A program made the position numbers and the translations under genes. From Cobetia amphilecti (lineage in GTDB: Bacteria; Pseudomonadota; Gammaproteobacteria; Pseudomonadales; Halomonadaceae): DNA of 64,000 bases. The notes beneath the pieces were generated by a model. It was not told the DNA's origin and did not search any database. It saw nothing but the letters and a program-made list of their open reading frames with translations. The DNA is taken from assembly GCF_020217465.1 (NCBI RefSeq), contig NZ_CP084115.1:1674001-1738000 (forward strand). The letters run 5' to 3'. Of this stretch, positions 55,007-63,135 are shown piece by piece; within the stretch, counting starts at the first letter, position 1, and every line of letters starts with the position of its first letter.

Positions 55007-55032
55007 AGCAAGCTTGATGAGCAAGCTTCATG
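55007..55032. promoter_or_regulatory. Tandem 13-bp repeat in the kinase/tdm divergent promoter
   Basis: AGCAAGCTTGATG and AGCAAGCTTCATG lie back to back in the intergenic region, 204 bp upstream of the tdm start. Directly repeated sites suit a NarL-type regulator or another activator; identity unknown. Confidence 0.5.
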
Positions 55033-55235
55033 CCAGTGAACGGCTTACCCCTTCATGGGTACCTCTCTTGATGGATTGTCGCGATCTCCACTGTGAGTAA
55101 ATTTAATTAACCATGAAGAACGTGGTGCGTCACAGAAGGGGATATGCACCATCCAGGCACATCGGGGAGCTGCTTCGCCCCATCACGCGTGCAACGCCGA
55201 ACCCACTTGCCATGACCACAAGAGGTATCACCACG

Positions 55236-57683
55236 ATGGAGCTTGCAGTCGAGATACCCGCTGCCACGCCGTGCCAGCCGTATCGTTATCGAATACCCGG
55301 GCTGGATGCGCTGGCGCTTGAGCTGTCGCCGGGGGACAGCGTGCAGGTGTCATCCGTCGATGGTGCCCAGGCCTGCGAGTGGCTGCTATTGCCACCAGGG
55401 GACCGGGAGGGAGAGCACGGGGTGGCACAAGCTGGAGGGGCAGAAGCTGGAGGGGCAGAAGTTGGAGAGACAGAAGTTGGAGGGCCAGAAGCTGGAGAGC
55501 TTGCAGACCCAGTCGATGGACTGACACTCGCGCGCTACGCCAGCATCACCTGTCTGGAAGAACATGCCTTTGCCAGCCAGCCGCAAGGGGCAGAAGAGGG
55601 TAAGGCCGAGCAGGCACGAAGCCCGTTCACCCAGCAGCGTCTGGCAGCGCTGGGAGTCGCGCAGGTGCCACTGTCGCAGTGGCAGCGCTTGTCAGTGGCC
55701 GGGTTGCCGGCCGAGATTCGCTGGCCGCTGGAAGCGCCTGCCGCGCGCCTGATTCTGTTGGCCCCCGGTGATGACATGTCGATCGATGGTGAGCATCTGG
55801 CCACCGAGCTTGAGGTCGCGCACTTTCAGAGCGTGCCCGATCAGGAGCAGTTACCCGTCCCCCTGGCGTCGATCAAGCAGGAGCGGCGAGTCGCGGCGGG
55901 CACGGTCGAGGTCTATGAGGTCAAGCAGGGCGAGTGGATCCAGATCATCGATGTGGCGGGTCGCCAGTGCTCCGATTTCGTGGCCTTCGATGCCAATGCC
56001 TGGGCGCAGGGGGAAGAGCTGGGGCTGGACGCCGGCGCCACGCGCAGCCTGTCCGGTCATTGCATGCCCAACCCGGGGCTCTACTCCGTGTTCTTCGATC
56101 AGCACCTGCATCCGATGCTTGAGGTCGTGCAGGACACGGTGGGGCGCCATGACAGCTTCATGCTCGCCTGTTCGCCGCAGTATTACGAACACCACGGCTA
56201 CTTCGGCCACGATAGCTGCACGATCAATTTCAACAACGCCCTGTCGGCGTCGCATGGCATTCAACAGCGTGCCAGCTGGCCGGCGATCAACTTCTTCTTC
56301 AATGCCTATGTAGAGCCTTGCGGCACCCTGGCGGTGGATGAGCCCTGGTCGCGCCCCGGCGACTACGTGCTGCTGCGCGCCGACCGTGACCTCATCTGCG
56401 CCTCATCGGCCTGTCCGGATGACATCGACGCCGCCAACGGCTGGGTACCGACCGATATCCAGGTGCGCATCTACGCCGCTGAACATGATTTCTCCCGTGG
56501 GATCGCCTATCGCAATCGGCCCGAGGAATTGCCGCGCATGACACTGCCCACCGCCTTTCATCCCTGCACCTCCGCCTTGACCAAGCAGTTCATCGACTAC
56601 CACGGCTACTGGCTGGCCACGCATTACGAAGGGTGGGGTGCGCGGGCCGAATATCTGGCCTGCCGCGAGCGGGTCGCGATGATGGATCTCTCGGCGCTGC
56701 GCAAGTTCGAGGTCGCCGGCCCCGATGCCGAACGCCTGCTGCAATACGCATTGACCCGCAATGTACGACGGCTCTCCATCGGCGAGGTGGTGTACTCGGC
56801 CATGTGTCAGGAAACCGGCGGCATGCTCGATGACGGCACCTTGTTCCGCATGGGCGAACAGACCTTCCGCTGGATCTGCGGTGACCCGGCCAGCGGCCAG
56901 TGGCTCAGGGAGCTTGCCCAGCGCCAGGGCTATCGCGTCACGGTGCGTGACTCCACCCATCAGCTGCACAACATCGCGCTGCAGGGACCGAAGAGTCGTG
57001 AGGTGCTGGCGCCGTTGATCTGGAATGCGCGCACCCAGCCTGAGGTGGAAACGCTGGGCTGGTTCCGCTTCATGATCGGTCGTCTGTCGGGACCGGATGG
57101 CATCCCGCTGATGGTGTCGCGCACCGGCTATACCGGTGAGCTCGGCTATGAAGTCTGGTGTCATCCCAAGGATGCCCCGGCCGTATGGGAAGCGATCTGG
57201 GCGGCGGGTGAGCCCCATGGCATCGCGCCGCTGGGACTGGATGCCCTCGACATGCTGAGAATCGAGGCGGGGCTGATCTTCGCCGGTCATGAATTCTGCC
57301 CGCAGACCTCCCCCTATGAGGCGGGCATCGGCTTCACCGTGCCGATGAAGAGCAAGGAGGATGATTTCGTCGGGCGGGCAGCGCTGCAACGCGAGGCGCC
57401 GGAATCACGGCATCGCGTGATGGGCCTGAAGATGCACAGCAGCGAGTTGGTCAGCCATGGCGATCTCGTCTACCACGGCCGCTATCCGGTGGGCGTGGTC
57501 ACCAGTGCCACCCAGTCGCCGCTGCTCGATCGCTCCATCGCGATGTGCCGCCTGGCACCGGACTTCGCAAGCCCGGGAACCCAGCTTGAGATCGGCCAGC
57601 TGGATGGCCATCAGAAGCGCCTCGCCGCCGAGGTGGTGACATTGCCCTTCCATGACCCGGAGCGCCTCAAGGTGCGTAGCTGA
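55236..57683 (+). CDS. tdm: Trimethylamine-N-oxide demethylase/aldolase
   Basis: An 815-residue enzyme that splits TMAO into dimethylamine and formaldehyde, catching the latter on tetrahydrofolate. The N-terminal half holds a DUF1989-type domain with candidate zinc ligands (HCMPNPGLYSVFFDQHLHP, CSPQYYEHHGYFGHDSC, CASSACPDD). The C-terminal half is a GcvT-like folate domain (YHGYWLATHYEGWGARAEYLACRERVAMMDLSALRKFEVAGPDA; GYTGELGYEVW). This two-domain layout is specific to Tdm. ATG at 55236 has AGAGG upstream; earlier in-frame ATGs lack one. A 15-bp repeat at 55426-55500 inserts (A-E-A-G-G)-like units near residue 65. It works with the tmm genes on both sides. Confidence 0.9.
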   Translation: MELAVEIPAATPCQPYRYRIPGLDALALELSPGDSVQVSSVDGAQACEWLLLPPGDREGEHGVAQAGGAEAGGAEVGETEVGGPEAGELADPVDGLTLARYASITCLEEHAFASQPQGAEEGKAEQARSPFTQQRLAALGVAQVPLSQWQRLSVAGLPAEIRWPLEAPAARLILLAPGDDMSIDGEHLATELEVAHFQSVPDQEQLPVPLASIKQERRVAAGTVEVYEVKQGEWIQIIDVAGRQCSDFVAFDANAWAQGEELGLDAGATRSLSGHCMPNPGLYSVFFDQHLHPMLEVVQDTVGRHDSFMLACSPQYYEHHGYFGHDSCTINFNNALSASHGIQQRASWPAINFFFNAYVEPCGTLAVDEPWSRPGDYVLLRADRDLICASSACPDDIDAANGWVPTDIQVRIYAAEHDFSRGIAYRNRPEELPRMTLPTAFHPCTSALTKQFIDYHGYWLATHYEGWGARAEYLACRERVAMMDLSALRKFEVAGPDAERLLQYALTRNVRRLSIGEVVYSAMCQETGGMLDDGTLFRMGEQTFRWICGDPASGQWLRELAQRQGYRVTVRDSTHQLHNIALQGPKSREVLAPLIWNARTQPEVETLGWFRFMIGRLSGPDGIPLMVSRTGYTGELGYEVWCHPKDAPAVWEAIWAAGEPHGIAPLGLDALDMLRIEAGLIFAGHEFCPQTSPYEAGIGFTVPMKSKEDDFVGRAALQREAPESRHRVMGLKMHSSELVSHGDLVYHGRYPVGVVTSATQSPLLDRSIAMCRLAPDFASPGTQLEIGQLDGHQKRLAAEVVTLPFHDPERLKVRS
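55426..55500. repeat. In-frame 15-bp tandem repeat, five copies, inside tdm
   Basis: Five units of the form CAGAAGCTGGAGGGG encode a Gly/Glu/Ala-rich loop in the N-terminal domain of Tdm. Changes in copy number would keep the frame. Confidence 0.88.
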
Positions 57684-58035
57684 TCTCACTGCCAGGAGGG
57701 GAAGCATGAGAGGTGTGTCGCGCGCAATGACTTGCGTATATGCAGCGCCCTGCAAGTCATCTCACGGTGCATGCCGTGGCCGGCATGCCTCAATAACGCC
57801 CATCCTCCTCGCAGGGAAGGCTTCATGGGCTTCATATCTGAAGAGGAGTCCTCGGTTTCAAGAATGATGCAGTAAAAACAACGAATTGCTGAGGGTGGCC
57901 AATCAGGGTCATCTGGCATGTCGCTTGCTTTATCCAGCAGGTCCCCTTGAAAAACAACAACAACCCCCGGACGGGCAGTGCCGCTTGCACAGTGAAGCGC
58001 GCTGATCCACAGGCTCCGGTAAAGGAGAAAAGACG
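57684..58035. other. Intergenic region between tdm and amt
   Basis: About 350 bp holding the sigma-54 promoter of amt. Upstream of it there is a palindrome-rich stretch (catgccgtggccggcatg near 57763-57786). No gene is supported here. Confidence 0.5.
57914..57929 (+). promoter_or_regulatory. Sigma-54 promoter of the ammonium transporter gene
   Basis: TGGCATG-tcgc-TTGCT fits the -24/-12 consensus TGGCACG-N4-TTGCA with GG and GC ten bases apart. It lies about 107 bp upstream of the start codon and implies NtrC-type nitrogen control. Confidence 0.85.
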
Positions 58036-59394
58036 ATGGATGAAAAGACGTTGCAAAGCATATTGGATATGCATCAGGCGATGAACATCGAGGTGTTCTA
58101 TTGGTGGTGTACCGCCATCATGTTCCTGATCCATGCAGGCTTCCTGGCCTATGAGATCGGTGCCTCACGTTCCAAGAATGCCTTGGCATCCGGCATGAAG
58201 AACGTGCTGACGCTGGCCTCGATCATCCCCGCCTTCTACTTCGTGGGCTGGTGGATCTACAACGCCTTCCCCAACGGGCTGATCCCCATCGAGGCGTCCG
58301 CCGCTCTGCCGTGGAGCGCGAGCATGCGTCCGGACGCCGATGACATGGGCACCGGCATCTTCTTCGCCGCCTTTGCCCTGTTCGGCGCGACCACCGGCTC
58401 CATCCTCTCGGGGGCGGTGATCGAACGCATCTGCCTGGGGGCCTTCCTGATTCTGGCGGTGATTCTCGGTGCCGGTGTCTGGATCATGGCGGGCGCCTGG
58501 GGCTGGCATCCGGATGGCTGGATGCTGCACAAGCTGGGCTACCACGATGTCGGCGCCGCCGGTGTGGTGCACGCCGTGGCCGGCTTCTTCGCGCTGGGCG
58601 TGCTGCTCAATCTGGGCGCGCGCATCGGCAAGTACAGTGACGATGGCAAGCCGCAGGTGATCGCGCCGCACAACATGCCGATGACGTTGATCGGCCTGAT
58701 GCTGATCATCGTCGGTTTCTTCGGCTTCCTCGGTGGCTGCATCATCTTCAACACCGGTGACATCGGCTGGACCACCATCTACGGCAATCGCACCAACCTT
58801 TCTGCCTTCGCCTTCAATACCCTGATGGGCTTCGGTGGTGGCGTGATCGGTGCCTATCTGTCCTCGCGTGATCCCTTCTGGACCATGTCCGGTGCGCTGG
58901 GCGGCATCATCACCGTCGCGGCGGGACTGGATCTCTACAACCCGGGGCTGGCCTTCGTGCTGGCGGTCACCGGTGGCGCCCTGATGCCGAAGATCGGCGC
59001 ACTGCTCGAGAAGCGTGGCCTGGATGACTCCGTCGGCGCCTTCGCGGTGCATGGCTTCTGCGGCTTCTACGGCGTGGTACTGGTGGGCATCTTCGCGGCC
59101 GGCTTCCCGAATGTCGGCGAAGGCGTGCCGGACGTTTCCTTCACCGGCCAGCTGACCGGCGCGGTGGTGATGGCACTGACGGGCTTCATTCCGGGCTGGG
59201 GCGTGGCCTATCTGCTCAAGAAGTTCAACCTGCTGCGCGTGCCGCCGCATGTCGAGGTACTGGGGCTGGACCTGTTCGAAGTCCCGGCCAAGGCCTATCC
59301 GGAAAGCCTGTCCTCCGAGACGAGCTCCAGCGTGCCGGCACGTTCCGGTGGGGTGGTCGCGGCGCCGATGGACAAGCGCCCGGACATCAGCTGA
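58036..59394 (+). CDS. amt: Ammonium transporter (Amt family)
   Basis: A 452-residue inner-membrane channel with 11 hydrophobic segments and no cleavable signal. The twin pore histidines are in GVVHAVAGFFALGVLL and FAVHGFCGFYGVVLVG. GDIGWTTIYGNRTNLSAFAFNTLMGFGGG and the Ser/Pro-rich C-terminal tail are also typical. It follows a sigma-54 promoter, but no glnK-type PII gene is linked, unlike the usual glnK-amtB pair. Placed directly after tdm, it may recover ammonium released by methylamine breakdown, or import methylated amines; the second idea is speculative. A 55-residue membrane protein follows. Confidence 0.92.
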   Translation: MDEKTLQSILDMHQAMNIEVFYWWCTAIMFLIHAGFLAYEIGASRSKNALASGMKNVLTLASIIPAFYFVGWWIYNAFPNGLIPIEASAALPWSASMRPDADDMGTGIFFAAFALFGATTGSILSGAVIERICLGAFLILAVILGAGVWIMAGAWGWHPDGWMLHKLGYHDVGAAGVVHAVAGFFALGVLLNLGARIGKYSDDGKPQVIAPHNMPMTLIGLMLIIVGFFGFLGGCIIFNTGDIGWTTIYGNRTNLSAFAFNTLMGFGGGVIGAYLSSRDPFWTMSGALGGIITVAAGLDLYNPGLAFVLAVTGGALMPKIGALLEKRGLDDSVGAFAVHGFCGFYGVVLVGIFAAGFPNVGEGVPDVSFTGQLTGAVVMALTGFIPGWGVAYLLKKFNLLRVPPHVEVLGLDLFEVPAKAYPESLSSETSSSVPARSGGVVAAPMDKRPDIS

Positions 59395-59530
59395 GCCCTG
59401 GTAGCTGAGCCCCGGCGCACATCCTGAAGGGGCCGGTCTGTCGAGATGATGTCGAGATAAGCGCTGACTGGCCCCGTTATTGCAGTACTGGTAGACCCAA
59501 CCGATATCCGCTTTCGCAAGGAGTCTTGCA

Positions 59531-59698
59531 ATGGAAACTGTCGATACTGTGGTACACGCAGGCAACTACGCCTTCTTCTTCAGCAACTCTGGTGCCGTGG
59601 CGGTGTGCCTGCTGGTCGCCGCTGGCGTCTGCATTGCGCTGAGCGCCAACATCCTGCGCCACGAGAAAGCGTCCTTCGAGAGCAAGAAGACGCCGTGA
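59531..59698 (+). CDS. Small single-span membrane protein, 55 residues
   Basis: A short gene just beyond amt. It begins METVDTVVHAGNYAFFFSNS, has one predicted membrane helix (GAVAVCLLVAAGVCIALSA, about residues 21-39) and a charged C-terminus ILRHEKASFESKKTP. The ribosome site AAGGAG is seven bases before ATG, codon use is host-like, and a strong terminator follows 28 bp after the stop, all supporting a real gene. I do not recognise the family. It might be an accessory peptide of Amt or another membrane complex. Confidence 0.72.
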   Translation: METVDTVVHAGNYAFFFSNSGAVAVCLLVAAGVCIALSANILRHEKASFESKKTP

Positions 59699-59725
59699 CC
59701 CTCCGGGCATCAAGACCGGCATATC

Positions 59726-59758
59726 AAACGCCGCAGCGCTCAGCGCTGCGGCGTTTTT
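59726..59758 (+). terminator. Rho-independent terminator after the small membrane protein gene
   Basis: Stem AAACGCCGCAGCGCT paired with AGCGCTGCGGCGTTT and followed by TT. Confidence 0.93.
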
Positions 59759-59881
59759 GATAGGTGCCATTGCACCCGATTGGCTTTGCGCGAAGAGAGT
59801 GTGGCGTGCGTCACGCAGTCGTCACCTGAGAGCTTGATAATGGCGGCCCCTCAAGGTGGCACTCATGGAACGCGCGATAGC

Positions 59882-60814
59882 ATGAAACTGATTCATCTGA
59901 CCGATACCCATCTGGTCGCCCCTGACAAGCGACTTTACGGGCTGGACCCGCGTGCACGGCTGGCGGCTGCCGTCGCCGATATCAATCTGCACCACGGCGA
60001 TGCTCAGGGTGTGATCATCAGCGGTGACCTGACCGATCGCGGTGAGCCGGCCGCCTTCGAGGCGCTGCGTGAGGTGCTGGAAGAACTGTCGATGCCGTAT
60101 TTCCTCGGCATGGGCAATCACGATGCGCGTGAGACTCTGCAGGCCGCCTTCCCGGAGCTGCCCTGTGATGACGGAGGCTTCGTGCAGTATGCGCATGCCT
60201 TCGGCCCCGGCACCGATGATTGCGTGCTGGTGATGCTCGATTCGGCCGTCGCGGGGGAACATGGCGGTCTGCTGTGTGAGTCCCGCCTGGCGTGGCTGGA
60301 TGCCTGTCTGGCTGCGCATCACGATCGCCGTATTCTGCTGGCGCTGCATCATCCGCCCATGGCCCTCGGTATCCGCTACATGGATGGCATCCGCTTGCAG
60401 AATTCACAGGCGCTGCATGACGTGATCCAGCGGCATGGCAACGTCGAGCACTTGCTGTTCGGGCATGTGCATCGTCCGGCCAGCGGTGTCTGGCGAGGGC
60501 TCTCGTTCTCGACCCTGCCGGGCGTCAATCATCAGGTCGGGCTGGATCTGGTCTCCGCGGCGGATTGTCTTGCAGGCAGTCATGAGCCGCCGGCCTATGG
60601 CGTGCTGATGATAGGCGAGGAGCAGATCGTCAATCACCTGCACCTCTACATGGATGACAGTCGCCGCTATTTCTTCCACGACACGCTCGAGGCCGCCCAG
60701 TCGCTGGAGGCGCTCGATGAATTGATCGCTCTGCAGCGCGATGAGCGGATTCCGACTCGCGAGCGCGAGCCGTTGAGCAATACCTTGCAGGCAGCTGAGG
60801 CAGCAAAAGAATGA
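59882..60814 (+). CDS. cpdA: Metallophosphoesterase, cyclic-AMP phosphodiesterase CpdA-like
   Basis: A 310-residue class III phosphodiesterase that would hydrolyse cAMP or a related phosphodiester. The dinuclear metal ligands are D8 and H10 (LTDTHL), IISGDLTDRG, MGNHDAR, LALHHPPM and FGHVHRP. Size and the YGLDPRARLAAAVADI region fit CpdA, though glycerophosphodiesterase GpdQ-like enzymes share these motifs. ATG at 59882 keeps the beta strand right before TDTH; longer starts add a poor tail. It overlaps the HAD phosphatase gene by 4 bp. Confidence 0.82.
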   Translation: MKLIHLTDTHLVAPDKRLYGLDPRARLAAAVADINLHHGDAQGVIISGDLTDRGEPAAFEALREVLEELSMPYFLGMGNHDARETLQAAFPELPCDDGGFVQYAHAFGPGTDDCVLVMLDSAVAGEHGGLLCESRLAWLDACLAAHHDRRILLALHHPPMALGIRYMDGIRLQNSQALHDVIQRHGNVEHLLFGHVHRPASGVWRGLSFSTLPGVNHQVGLDLVSAADCLAGSHEPPAYGVLMIGEEQIVNHLHLYMDDSRRYFFHDTLEAAQSLEALDELIALQRDERIPTREREPLSNTLQAAEAAKE

Positions 60815-61467
60815 ACAAAGCGTTATATGTCTTTGATTTTGATGGTGTGATTGCCGACAGCCTGACACTGTGCCTCAAGGCCTGTGCGCATGCGGCGCAC
60901 CTGGAAGGGCGGACGATCGTGCTGGAACGCGACAGCTGGGAGTCGCTGGACAACGTGACCTTCGAGGAGATGGCGCGTGTGCAGGGCTTCACGGGCGAGG
61001 CCGTCGCGCGCTTTGCCGCGCATGTCTTTGCCTATACCCGCCAGGCGGCGCCGCCGGCGGTCTTCACCGGCATGCGCGAGGCCTTGTCGGCACTCGCCGA
61101 GCAGGGCGACGTCATGGTGCTGTCGGCCAATCACAGCGAGATGATTCGTGCCACGCTGGCCGCCGCCGGCCTGGCGGATTGCGTGTCACAGGTGCTGGGC
61201 GGCGAGATCGCGGGCAGCAAGGGGGCCAAGCTGGCGGGTCTGTTGGCAGCGCCGCAAGTGGCGGTGGAGCGCAGCTGGATGGTGGGCGACGCCGTCAGCG
61301 ACATTCGCGCCGCGCACGAGGCAGGGTGTCGTGCCGCTGCGGTCAGCTGGGGATGGCAGAGCCCCGAGCGACTGGCCAGCATGGCGCCGGAGCGGGTCAT
61401 CGCGCAGCCGCAGGCGCTGACATCACTTTGCGATCTGCCAAGCAGCGACAGTCGCGAAGCGGTATAG
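60811..61467 (+). CDS. HAD-superfamily phosphatase
   Basis: A 218-residue hydrolase with the four HAD motifs: FDFDGVIADS (nucleophile Asp near residue 9), VMVLSANHS, a Lys in GGEIAGSKGAKL and MVGDAVSDIRAAHEAG. The small helical cap between motifs one and two resembles phosphoglycolate phosphatase. The start overlaps the phosphodiesterase stop as ATGA, so the two are co-translated and may act in sequence on one phosphorylated compound (diester to monoester to alcohol). Substrate unknown. A bidirectional terminator follows at 61613. Confidence 0.83.
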   Translation: MNKALYVFDFDGVIADSLTLCLKACAHAAHLEGRTIVLERDSWESLDNVTFEEMARVQGFTGEAVARFAAHVFAYTRQAAPPAVFTGMREALSALAEQGDVMVLSANHSEMIRATLAAAGLADCVSQVLGGEIAGSKGAKLAGLLAAPQVAVERSWMVGDAVSDIRAAHEAGCRAAAVSWGWQSPERLASMAPERVIAQPQALTSLCDLPSSDSREAV

Positions 61468-61544
61468 AGCCTGAGCAGGGCCGGCCGCAAGGCGCAGGCC
61501 TTTGCGCACGCTTGCTCTGATTCATTCATGCACTGGTTCACTCA

Positions 61545-61608
61545 TGCACGTGTGAGCTGCTGCACGTGTGAGCTCCTGCACGAGTGAGCTGTTGCACGTG
61601 TGAATTGA
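61545..61608. repeat. 16-bp tandem repeat, four copies
   Basis: Four units of TGCACGTGTGAGCTGC with a few changes, in the spacer between the HAD gene and its terminator. The core GCACGTG contains the E-box-like palindrome CACGTG. Confidence 0.85.
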
Positions 61609-61612
61609 TAGA

Positions 61613-61652
61613 ACGATGCCGCCGAGTCGTGTCATGACTCGGCGGCATCGTT
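61613..61652. terminator. Bidirectional terminator between the HAD and second tmm genes
   Basis: Stem ACGATGCCGCCGAGTC paired with GACTCGGCGGCATCGT around a 7-nt loop, followed by T on the plus strand. Confidence 0.9.
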
Positions 61653-61725
61653 GCCTGGAGGATCACGCAGCTCGTCGTCTCAGACGGCTTGCTCGCTCAG
61701 ACGGCTGCTGACTGAGATGGCCTGC

Positions 61726-63135
61726 TCAGGCGTCGTCAGTCGCGAGCTGCTCGGCGGTGGCTGTCTCGCCGCCTGCTTGTCTGGCGCTCTTGTCGGGCTG
61801 CGCCAGGAAGGCTTCCAGCGAATCATCCATCGCGTCGAGCCAGGGCGTGTGATGGCGCGGGGCCATGGTGCCGGTCATCAGCGAGCGGTAGGAGTAGTCA
61901 CGGAAGGTCATGATGTTCTCGTGCTTGTGGTGCTCCCACTCGAGGAAGGTGCGATTGACGCCGTCGATATCGAAGCTCGGATAATCCGTCTCCGAGATCA
62001 GTGACTTCACGTAATCACCCTGGAAGAGGATCATTGATTCATCGCTGTCCAGTGTCTCTTCCCTGTCACGCCATGCCTGACTATCCGCCTGCATCGCCTC
62101 GCGGCTGGGCAGCGCGATCTCACCGAGAATCACGTCACGCACCCACCATGCCTGGGCGTCGAACATGTTGAAGGTGTACCACTGGTCCTGCATGCCGAGG
62201 TAGAACATGCGCGGATTCTCTTCCCAGGCAGCGCCCTTGTAGAGACCGAGCGGCCACATGCGATTGCCCGTCTTGAGGCGCAGTGGCTCATCCAGGAAGG
62301 GGAAGTGGTGGAGGTAGCCGGTACACAGGATGATGGCATCGATCTTCTTGCTGCTGCCATCGCGGAAATAGGCCGTGTCGCGGTCCACTTTCAGCAACAG
62401 CGGCTTCTCTTCCCAGTTGTCCGGCCAGGCAAAGCCCATCGGGGCGGTGCGATAGCTGGTGGTGATGCTGCGAGCGCCATACTTGTAGCACTGTGAACCG
62501 ATATCTTCGGCAGAGTAGCTGCTGCCGATCAATAGCAGGTCCTTGCCCTTGAATTCCAGCGCGTCGCGGAAGTCATGAGCGTGCAGAATACGGCCATTGA
62601 ACTGCGAGAACCCCGGGAATTCCGGCACGTTGGGGGTCGAGAAGTGACCTGATGCCACGATGACGTGATCAAACTGCTCCTGAACGACCGCATCGGCCTG
62701 CAGGTCATGGACACTGACGGTGAACTGCTCGCGGGTGTCGTCAAAGCTGACGTGGCGCACCGGGCAGTTGAAGCGGATGTACTTGCGCACGCCTGCCTTC
62801 TCGACCCGACCCTTGATGTAGTCGAAGACCACCGCACGTGGCGGGTACGAGGCGATGGGATGGCCGAAGTGCTCCTCGAAGGAATAATCCGCGAACTCCA
62901 GACATTCCTTGGGGCCGTTGGACCACAGGTAGCGATACATGCTGCCGTGGACGGGTTCACCATTCTGATCGAGACCGGTGCGCCAGCTGTAATTCCACAG
63001 ACCACCCCAGTCACTCTGTTTTTCATAACAGACTATCTCGGGAATATCGATACCCTTGTCAGCGGCAGATTGAAAGGCGCGCAGCTGTGCCAGGCCACTC
63101 GGCCCTGCGCCAATGATCGCGATGCGTTTTGTCAT
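61726..63135 (-). CDS. tmm: Trimethylamine monooxygenase (flavin-containing), copy 2
   Basis: A 469-residue paralogue of the enzyme at 46845, the same length and mostly identical. It has [42 protein letters not shown] and [18 protein letters not shown]; the variable regions are the C-terminal 20 residues and scattered surface positions. ATG at 63135 follows CAGGAAATACCC; an upstream in-frame start at 63303 would add an unrelated 56-residue tail. It converges with the phosphodiesterase-HAD pair. Having two copies may allow different regulation (this one has an AT-rich upstream region with a palindrome at 63241) or different substrate preference such as TMA versus DMS. Confidence 0.92.
   Translation of the reverse strand: MTKRIAIIGAGPSGLAQLRAFQSAADKGIDIPEIVCYEKQSDWGGLWNYSWRTGLDQNGEPVHGSMYRYLWSNGPKECLEFADYSFEEHFGHPIASYPPRAVVFDYIKGRVEKAGVRKYIRFNCPVRHVSFDDTREQFTVSVHDLQADAVVQEQFDHVIVASGHFSTPNVPEFPGFSQFNGRILHAHDFRDALEFKGKDLLLIGSSYSAEDIGSQCYKYGARSITTSYRTAPMGFAWPDNWEEKPLLLKVDRDTAYFRDGSSKKIDAIILCTGYLHHFPFLDEPLRLKTGNRMWPLGLYKGAAWEENPRMFYLGMQDQWYTFNMFDAQAWWVRDVILGEIALPSREAMQADSQAWRDREETLDSDESMILFQGDYVKSLISETDYPSFDIDGVNRTFLEWEHHKHENIMTFRDYSYRSLMTGTMAPRHHTPWLDAMDDSLEAFLAQPDKSARQAGGETATAEQLATDDA

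Noticed and set aside
61545-61608. Tandem repeats here and at 10630, 20285 and 23183 as CRISPR arrays
   Set aside because: Units are 7-26 bp and directly abutting, with no unique spacers and no cas genes nearby.
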